From assembly GCF_000955955.1 (NCBI RefSeq), contig NZ_JYJG01000368.1:1-25820 (forward strand): DNA of 25,820 nt, in the 5' to 3' direction. The notes under the pieces were generated by a model. The model did no database searches. It saw only the letters and a program-made list of their open reading frames with translations, and was not told where the DNA came from. The position numbers were made by a program, and so were the translations under genes. This document shows positions 7,166-12,069 of this stretch, piece by piece (positions within the stretch are counted from its first letter, which is position 1; every line of letters starts with the position of its first letter). Origin of the DNA: Lentzea aerocolonigenes (lineage in GTDB: Bacteria; Actinomycetota; Actinomycetes; Mycobacteriales; Pseudonocardiaceae).

Positions 7166-8137
7166 TCATACCTGCCTGCGCACGGCCCAGACCGCGCCCA
7201 GCACGAACAGCACCGCGAGCCCGGTGAAGATCGACGCCTCCAGCAGGTGCAACGTCGAAGCCTGGTCCGCCGGGATGATGTCCGCGTAGGACTGGGCGAG
7301 GCCGTTCTTCTTGTAGCAAGCCGCCAGGTCCGTCACGACCGGCTCGTCGCCGCGCGAGGCGCAGTTCATCAGCGGCGCCGAGTCGGCGACCACGGCACCG
7401 TTGGCGTCCAGGAAACCGGATTTCACCACCAGCGGACCGTTGCCGAGCACCAACGGCTTGCTCGGGTCGTCCGACACCAGGCGGGTCGGCGTGATCAGGA
7501 ACTCGCGGACCCCGCTCAGCACGACCCGCACCGCCACGAACACGCCGAGTGTCAACGACATCGCCACGAGCGTCCGCCGGAACAGCGCGCCGGTGAAGAT
7601 GCCGAGCGTGTAGGCGAACAGCGTGTACGCGATCGGCGACACGCCCTGGGCCTCGAAGGTCGTGAAGTAGAACGGGCCGGACGCCAGCGGGCCGAGCTCA
7701 CCGGCCGCGTCGAGCCAGCTGCGCACGACGAGCTGGAACGCGATCACGAACACCAGCGCGGGCACGGCGGCGACGACGAACTTGGTCGCCATCCAGCGGG
7801 TCCGGCTCACGGACTGGGTGAACGCGAGTGCGTGCGTGCCCTGCTCGTACTCCCGCGCGAACAGCGGCGCGCCGACGAAGACACCCATCAACGCGGGCGC
7901 CGCGAGCACCAAACCCTGCCCGACGTGCATCTTGTCGAACCAGGCGCTCTGGAACTCGTTGGCCGCCCGGCCACGACACGCGTCCAGCCCCTTGTCCACG
8001 CAGTCCAGCAGGTTGCGGGCGGCGAGGTCGTTGACCATCCCGGCCCGCCACAGCAGCACCGCGGCCACGGCGAGCACCAGCCCGATGGCGAGCGTGATGA
8101 ACACCGGGCGCTGCTGACGCCACACGATCCAGGTCAT
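7166..8137 (-). CDS. ABC transporter permease (ABC-2-like)
   Basis: A 323-aa membrane protein starting MTWIVWRQQRP. It has a first membrane helix at about 13-31, then an extracytoplasmic stretch with two Cys, and further helices (for example GQGLVLAAPALMGVFVGAP, ATKFVVAAVPALVFVIAFQ, TLVAMSLTLGVFVAVRVVL and the C-terminal LLEASIFTGLAVLFVLGAV). About six helices fit an ABC-2 type exporter subunit. A large loop with Cys residues (MNCASRGDEPV, LAACYKKNG) precedes the last helix. The ATG overlaps the stop of the upstream ATPase as ATGA, so the two are translationally coupled. The cargo is not deducible; YtrA-type operons often respond to cell-envelope stress. Confidence 0.87.
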   Translation of the reverse strand: MTWIVWRQQRPVFITLAIGLVLAVAAVLLWRAGMVNDLAARNLLDCVDKGLDACRGRAANEFQSAWFDKMHVGQGLVLAAPALMGVFVGAPLFAREYEQGTHALAFTQSVSRTRWMATKFVVAAVPALVFVIAFQLVVRSWLDAAGELGPLASGPFYFTTFEAQGVSPIAYTLFAYTLGIFTGALFRRTLVAMSLTLGVFVAVRVVLSGVREFLITPTRLVSDDPSKPLVLGNGPLVVKSGFLDANGAVVADSAPLMNCASRGDEPVVTDLAACYKKNGLAQSYADIIPADQASTLHLLEASIFTGLAVLFVLGAVWAVRRQV

Positions 8138-8865
8138 GCCGCCACCTCCTCGCGCATGTGCGCCAGAGCGAGCCGGCTGAGGCTCGTCTGCGGGTGCTCC
8201 CGCAGCAGCTGGTCGACGTCCCCGGCCAGGCGGACCCGTCCGGACGTCAGCAGCACCAGGTGGTCGCACACGTCCTCCAGCTCCGCCAGCACGTGCGACG
8301 ACAGCAGCACGGTGATGCCCTGCGTCCTGGCTTCGTCCACCAATGTCTGCAGCACGGTCTCGCGGGCCAGCGGGTCGAGATCCGCCAACGGCTCGTCCAG
8401 CATCAGCAACCGCGGCCGCTTCCCCAACGCGAGCGCCAGAGCCACCCGCGTGCGCTGACCGCCTGAAAGCGTCCCCACTCGCGCGCCGAACGGCACGTTG
8501 GCCTTCTCGACGAGCGACTCGGCGTACGCCTGGTCCCACCCCGGATTGGCGTTGCGGCCGTACCGCAGCGTCTCGGTCACGGTGAACTGCGGGTACAGCG
8601 GCTTGGCCTGCGTCAGGAACGCCACCGAGGCGTGCATCCCGCGCCCGTTCGGCACGTCGCCGAACACCGCGATCCGGCCCGCGGTGGGGCGGAGCAGTCC
8701 GGTGATCATGCCCATGAGCGTGCTCTTGCCGGCGCCGTTCGGCCCGACGAGCGCCACGATTCGCCCGGCCGGGATCTGCAGCGTGCAGTCCCGCAACGCC
8801 CAGCCCCGCGAGTACTTCTTCCCCAGGTCGTCCGCCACGACCGGCGGGTGCTCCCTCTGTGCCAT
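8134..8865 (-). CDS. ABC transporter ATP-binding protein (first gene of the GntR operon)
   Basis: A 243-aa ABC ATPase with all motifs intact: Walker A GPNGAGKST (41-49), Q-loop in FLTQAKP, signature LSGGQ (133-137), Walker B LLMLDEP (153-159), D-loop LADLDP and the switch His in LLSSHVL. It pairs with the permease whose start overlaps its stop by 4 bp. It is the first gene of the operon ATPase-permease-GntR-ATPase. The ATG lies only 14 bp from a perfect inverted repeat (8880-8911). No Shine-Dalgarno is visible, and TACGGT seven bases upstream of the ATG could be a -10 box, so the mRNA may be leaderless (inference). The ATPase is closely similar in layout to the second ATPase (shared FLTQ/LLTQ, YxQFTV, LDPLAR segments). 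Confidence 0.92.
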   Translation of the reverse strand: MAQREHPPVVADDLGKKYSRGWALRDCTLQIPAGRIVALVGPNGAGKSTLMGMITGLLRPTAGRIAVFGDVPNGRGMHASVAFLTQAKPLYPQFTVTETLRYGRNANPGWDQAYAESLVEKANVPFGARVGTLSGGQRTRVALALALGKRPRLLMLDEPLADLDPLARETVLQTLVDEARTQGITVLLSSHVLAELEDVCDHLVLLTSGRVRLAGDVDQLLREHPQTSLSRLALAHMREEVAA

Positions 8866-8879
8866 GGGAGCAACCGTAT

Positions 8880-8911
8880 CACCCTTTCACTACTTAACTA
8901 GTGAAAGGGTG
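8880..8911. promoter_or_regulatory. Perfect 13-bp inverted repeat, probable GntR operator
   Basis: CACCCTTTCACTA (8880-8892) and TAGTGAAAGGGTG (8899-8911) are exact reverse complements with spacer CTTAAC. The repeat ends 14 bp upstream of the first ABC ATPase start and covers the expected -35/-10 area of that promoter, as expected for autorepression by the co-transcribed GntR protein. The ACTA-N6-TAGT core resembles sites of YtrA-type regulators (inference). It also includes the TAG stop of the upstream SRPBCC gene (8898-8900), so a terminator role for that gene is possible too. Confidence 0.6.
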
Positions 8912-9350
8912 TTCCAGTGCGCCCGTGGGCCAGCGCGTTCAGCCGCGCGAGCGATTCCTTGTTACGTGGAATCAGCAGCATGTCCTGCGCGAACTTCGGC
9001 AGGAACGCCGACGGGCCGCGCACGACCTGCTCGGCCATGCGCACTTCCGTGAGCGACTCCGACCGCGCCACCAGGGTGAGGGTGATCCGCGCGGCGCCGG
9101 CCGGCCACAGCCGGGCGTCGAGTTCGAGCAGGCGGGACGGCTCGCAGCGCACCACCTCGGTGGTGTCCTGGATGACCAGCGGCCACGGCCCCACGCTGTG
9201 GTGGATGCGCGTGCCGGGCTTGGGCCATCCGGTGTCGACGTCGCGGATGTGCGACGCGCCCACCACCCAGCCCGCGTACGACCAGCCGTCGGCGAGTACG
9301 GCCCAGACCGCCTCGATGGGTGCTTCTACGTCCAGAGAAACCTCAGCCAC
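8898..9350 (-). CDS. SRPBCC-family (polyketide cyclase/START-like) protein
   Basis: About 150 aa with the helix-grip fold of SRPBCC proteins: VAEVSLDVEAPIEAVWAVLA at the start, a central GTRIHHSVGPWPLVIQDTTEV, then ARITLTLVA and a long C-terminal helix ending near RLNALAHG. Such proteins bind hydrophobic ligands in a cavity and have many roles; none can be assigned here. The start is uncertain. The frame is open to a TTG at 9413, but its first residues are encoded by a tandem 15-bp duplication and the tail of the preceding gene. GTG 9350, immediately before the first conserved strand, is therefore chosen, although no good Shine-Dalgarno precedes it. The gene lies 52 bp after the short DUF4041 gene and may be coupled to it. 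Its stop is inside the operator palindrome. Confidence 0.75.
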   Translation of the reverse strand: MAEVSLDVEAPIEAVWAVLADGWSYAGWVVGASHIRDVDTGWPKPGTRIHHSVGPWPLVIQDTTEVVRCEPSRLLELDARLWPAGAARITLTLVARSESLTEVRMAEQVVRGPSAFLPKFAQDMLLIPRNKESLARLNALAHGRTGTPFH

Positions 9351-9377
9351 GCACGGGAAGTACCCGCGCCAGGGGAA

Positions 9378-9407
9378 GACAACCGAGTCAGGGACAACCG
9401 AGTCAGG
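9378..9407. repeat. Tandem duplication of 15 bp at the end of the short DUF4041 gene
   Basis: GACAACCGAGTCAGG occurs twice head to tail (9378-9392 and 9393-9407) without a mismatch. The TGA stop of the short DUF4041 gene (9403-9405) lies in one copy, and the same TCA trinucleotide is repeated in the other. In the extended reading of the SRPBCC gene it would encode PDSVVPDSVV. A perfect short tandem repeat points to recent slippage or to a junction. Confidence 0.85.
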
Positions 9408-10032
9408 AGGCAATCCGGCGCGTGCGCCGGGATTCGGCCTTGCGCTGCAGGTGGTCGGCGGTGAGCTCCAGCTCGTAGGACCGGAGAGCCTGGTAGCGCG
9501 GCGAGATCCGGAGGGCGAACGTGCCGCTGAGCCGCTCGATCGCCGACGCCGCGCGATCGAGCCGCCTGCGGGCGGCGTCCAGGCCTCCGGCTCGCAACAT
9601 GCGCAGGCAGTTCTCGGCCTCGCAGTTGTACGAGCGGAGCATCAGCGCCGACCAGTCCTCGACGAGCCGGCGCCCGGTGGCGTCCGACCCGTTGTAGGTG
9701 ACCTGCGCGCCGCCGTCGATCGCGGCACCGGTCTTGATCAGCGACTTCATCTCGTCGTGGATCAGGTCGAGCTGCTTCTGGTGGTCGACGACGGCGTCCG
9801 CGCGGAACACGCCGGCCCGCTGGAAGGTCAGCTCTTCCTTCAACGGCTGCAGCTCGGCGCGCGCGTTCTTGATCCGATGGCGCAGCGCCACCAGCTCGGC
9901 ACCCGCGCGGTCGACCTCCTCCAGCGCGCAGGTTTGCGCTGTTCGGGCGTCACCGATTCGAGCGAGCAGCTCCTGCAGGCCTTCGACGACCCGCTCCAGC
10001 TCAGCGACCCGGCGGTTCTTGCGCCCGAACAT
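9403..10032 (-). CDS. Short DUF4041 protein lacking the GIY-YIG domain (paralogue of 4433-5764)
   Basis: A 209-aa paralogue of the long DUF4041 protein. Both begin MFG followed by a basic cluster (MFGRKNRR here). Shared blocks are FQRAGVFR (70-77), YNGS (113-116), DWSALMLRSYNCEAEN (126-141), AGGLDAARRRLDRAASAIERL and RYQALRSYELELTADHLQRK (179-198). The paralogue continues with a second coiled coil and a nuclease-like domain, but this one stops eleven residues after LQRK. The N-terminal coiled coil is also shorter (about 60 against 105 residues). ATG 10032 is chosen over the upstream in-frame start because GGGGAGG precedes it at good spacing and it matches the paralogue's start. The product may oligomerise with the long form (inference). 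It lies 75 bp after the luciferase-like gene. Confidence 0.82.
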   Translation of the reverse strand: MFGRKNRRVAELERVVEGLQELLARIGDARTAQTCALEEVDRAGAELVALRHRIKNARAELQPLKEELTFQRAGVFRADAVVDHQKQLDLIHDEMKSLIKTGAAIDGGAQVTYNGSDATGRRLVEDWSALMLRSYNCEAENCLRMLRAGGLDAARRRLDRAASAIERLSGTFALRISPRYQALRSYELELTADHLQRKAESRRTRRIAS

Positions 10033-10107
10033 GCTTACCTCCCCGAACAGCGACGAAAGGCCCACGACCGTTCCATCGCAAGGAGGTATCCGCCGTTATC
10101 TACCGCG

Positions 10108-10866
10108 CTATGCACTCACTCCATCGAGTGAACCCACGAATCGCACGAATCCTTCGGGGTCCTCACTCGTGGCCGACTGCTGCAAGATCACGCTGGTAGC
10201 GCCCGCTTCGGCGACCTGCGTGACCAGGTCCGTGACGAACGCGCGGTCCCGCGAGTCGGTCTCCACGTAGACGATCACGGGGTGCTCGCGGGAGCCGCTG
10301 ATCGTGCGAACCCGGTCGAGATCGGCCGACGCGTCGAGGATCGTGCCGTCACCGGCGTCGCCCGCGAGGTCCAGGGTCTTCATGCCGAGGCCGCCCACGT
10401 AGATCGGCATCGGCTGGTGCGGCGGCCAGTCCAGCGCTACGTCCGTCAGCTTGATGTAGCGGCCTGATGTCGTGACGCGCTCGCCGGCCAGCAGTGCCTT
10501 CAACGCGATCGTGTACTCGCGCAGGAGAGTCAGCGGCGACGAGACCCGTGCGCCGACCTGGCCCATCCAGTCCTGGACGCCGTGGCCGACGCCGATCGTG
10601 ACGCGTCCGGGGAAGAGCCGGTCCAGCGTCGCGGCCTCCATCGCGGTCAGCGCGACGTTGCGCAACGGCACCGGCAGCAGCCCGACGCCGACCTTCAGGC
10701 GCTCGGTCCAGGCGAGAGCGGCGGAAGCGGCCGCGATGCCGCTCTCCAGGAAGCAGTCCTCCCACAGCCACAACGAGTCCACACCGGACTCCTCCGCGGC
10801 GAGGACGACGGAACGCAGGTTCTCAGGCGGGAGCTGGGGCCGGTAGACAGCGCCGAGTGTGGTCAC
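10108..10866 (-). CDS. Luciferase-like monooxygenase family (probable F420-dependent) oxidoreductase
   Basis: A 252-aa TIM-barrel protein of the bacterial luciferase-like superfamily, which in actinomycetes is often dependent on cofactor F420 or FMN. Typical segments are present: MTTLGAVYRPQLPPENL, AAEESGVDSLWLWED, LKVGVGLLPVPLRNVALTAMEAATLDRLFPGRVTIGVGHG and MPIYVGGLGMKTLDLAGDAGDGTIL. It is shorter than the usual 290-340 aa, with the C-terminal barrel part reduced. The start is GTG, with only a weak GGACGG upstream. It is the first gene of the same-strand run leading into the short DUF4041 gene. The cofactor and substrate are inferred from the family only. Confidence 0.87.
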   Translation of the reverse strand: MTTLGAVYRPQLPPENLRSVVLAAEESGVDSLWLWEDCFLESGIAAASAALAWTERLKVGVGLLPVPLRNVALTAMEAATLDRLFPGRVTIGVGHGVQDWMGQVGARVSSPLTLLREYTIALKALLAGERVTTSGRYIKLTDVALDWPPHQPMPIYVGGLGMKTLDLAGDAGDGTILDASADLDRVRTISGSREHPVIVYVETDSRDRAFVTDLVTQVAEAGATSVILQQSATSEDPEGFVRFVGSLDGVSA

Positions 10867-10913
10867 CCGTCCACTACTACCGGCCCCGGCCGCGGTTCAG
10901 CAACAGAGTTGGA

Positions 10914-11381
10914 TCAGCCGGCGCTGTGGTACGTGATGTCCCAGTGGTTCGACTCGAAGTAGTAGATGTTGCCGGCGTTCGACTTCCACTTGTTGCCGCC
11001 GATGGACGTGAACCTGCTCTTGATGTAGTTGGTGACGCAGCTGTTCAGCGAGATGTCCACCTTGTAGCCGTTCCAGTGCGAGTAGGTGCCCGACGCGTGG
11101 CCGGTCTCGGTGCCGCCGGTGATGTTCACCGCGCAGCCGGAAGCACTCTTGAACGTCTTGATTCCCGCGATGGTGGTCTGGTTGATCTGGTCGAACGACG
11201 TGCAGTTCGACTGGTTGCGGTTGCTGCAGCCACCGCTCGACGACCAGGTGATGCCGGCCGCGCGCAGCTGCGCGGTCGCCTGCGCGTGGGTGTACTTGGC
11301 CGGCGCCGCCGAGGCGACGGACGCGCCGATGATCAGAGCCGCGAACATCGCGATCACAGCGGCGATCGTGCGAACGAACAT
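10914..11381 (-). CDS. Secreted M15-type zinc peptidase-like protein (D-Ala-D-Ala peptidase fold)
   Basis: A 155-aa exported protein. The signal peptide spans residues 1-25 (hydrophobic IAAVIAMFAALIIG, cleavage near ASA-A). The mature part carries the metal-site pattern of peptidase family M15: H102-x6-D109 in SHWNGYKVD, then E143-x-x-H146 in ESNHWD. This predicts zinc ligands H102, D109 and H146 with catalytic E143. M15 enzymes cut D-Ala-D-Ala or peptide cross-links in peptidoglycan. Four Cys (52, 60, 83, 115) could form two disulfides. The ATG has a good Shine-Dalgarno, GGAGAGA. The gene is divergent from the NlpC/P60 gene across 142 bp. Activity on peptidoglycan is inferred from the motif and location. 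Confidence 0.8.
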   Translation of the reverse strand: MFVRTIAAVIAMFAALIIGASVASAAPAKYTHAQATAQLRAAGITWSSSGGCSNRNQSNCTSFDQINQTTIAGIKTFKSASGCAVNITGGTETGHASGTYSHWNGYKVDISLNSCVTNYIKSRFTSIGGNKWKSNAGNIYYFESNHWDITYHSAG

Positions 11382-11523
11382 GCTCTCTCCTTATGCCCAA
11401 AGCAAGGTGCGGCAGAAGCTAGGAAGAGGCGGTAAAGGCACGCCTAAATCAGCCTTAGGCCGATCTTTGGCGCGGTCGTGGACAGTTCCGGTCGTCAACA
11501 ATCAGGGGATCGGAGCAACAACC
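11382..11523. promoter_or_regulatory. Divergent promoter region between two secreted peptidase genes
   Basis: This 142-bp gap separates the starts of the M15-like gene (leftward) and the NlpC/P60-like gene (rightward), so it must hold both promoters. It contains the inverted repeat GCCTAA (11442-11447) and TTAGGC (11455-11460) with a 7-bp spacer, near the middle. That is a possible site for a regulator of both genes. Shine-Dalgarno sequences are at both ends (GGAG at 11512-11515 for the rightward gene). No clear -35/-10 pair could be fixed by eye. Confidence 0.5.
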
Positions 11524-12069
11524 ATGCGCATTCGCCACGCCGTCGCGGCGACCGCCCTCTCGCTCGGACTGCTGTCCGGCATCTCCGGGATCGCCCACGC
11601 GGCGCCCGAGAAGCCCGAAGGCACCATCGGACAGGAAGAGGTCGCCGCCGCGGGCTATGGCGGCTCCATCAGCCGCACCGAGGTCATCAGCCGGGCGAAG
11701 AACTGGTGGGACCGCAAGGTTCCGTACAGCCAGACGGCCTACGCGTGGGACGTCAACCACGGCAAGCAGTACCGCACCGACTGCTCGGGCTTCGTGTCCA
11801 TGACGTGGAAGCTGACCTCCAGCCGCACCACGTCCACTTTGGACGGCGTCGCCACGAAGATCGCGTGGGCGAACCTCAAGCCGGGCGACATGATCCTGCG
11901 CAACGGCCACGTGAAGCTGTTCGAGAAGTGGGCCAACACGGCGCACACCTCCGTCTGGATCTACGAGGAGGGCAGCACCGCGACCGACATGGACCACGAG
12001 ACCACGACGATCGCGACGCTGAAGAGCGGCGGCTACGCGCCGTGGAAGTACAACAAGATCACCGGCTGA
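11524..12069 (+). CDS. Secreted NlpC/P60-like cysteine peptidase
   Basis: A 181-aa exported protein with a signal peptide of about 26 residues (basic MRIRH, hydrophobic core, cleavage near AHA-A). The mature part resembles NlpC/P60 (C40) enzymes, which hydrolyse peptidoglycan stem peptides. Support: the nucleophile in YRTDCSGFVSMTW (C87), the PGDMILRNGHV segment with H129, and a third polar residue that may be E149 in IYEEG. Catalysis outside the cell on peptidoglycan is the family role; the bond cut is unknown. GGAG lies eight bases before the ATG. The frame is open further upstream, but that part overlaps the divergent gene. The 3' end overlaps the convergent SARP gene by 11 bp. Confidence 0.85.
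   Translation: MRIRHAVAATALSLGLLSGISGIAHAAPEKPEGTIGQEEVAAAGYGGSISRTEVISRAKNWWDRKVPYSQTAYAWDVNHGKQYRTDCSGFVSMTWKLTSSRTTSTLDGVATKIAWANLKPGDMILRNGHVKLFEKWANTAHTSVWIYEEGSTATDMDHETTTIATLKSGGYAPWKYNKITG

Noticed and set aside
9351..9413. N-terminal extension of the SRPBCC protein from a TTG at 9413
   Set aside because: It would be encoded by the 15-bp tandem duplication and overlap the preceding gene; no ribosome site supports it.
4433..10032. Interpretation of the DUF4041-flanked block as an integrated phage or transposon
   Set aside because: No integrase, transposase, tRNA attachment site, terminal inverted repeats or base-composition shift was seen at its edges.
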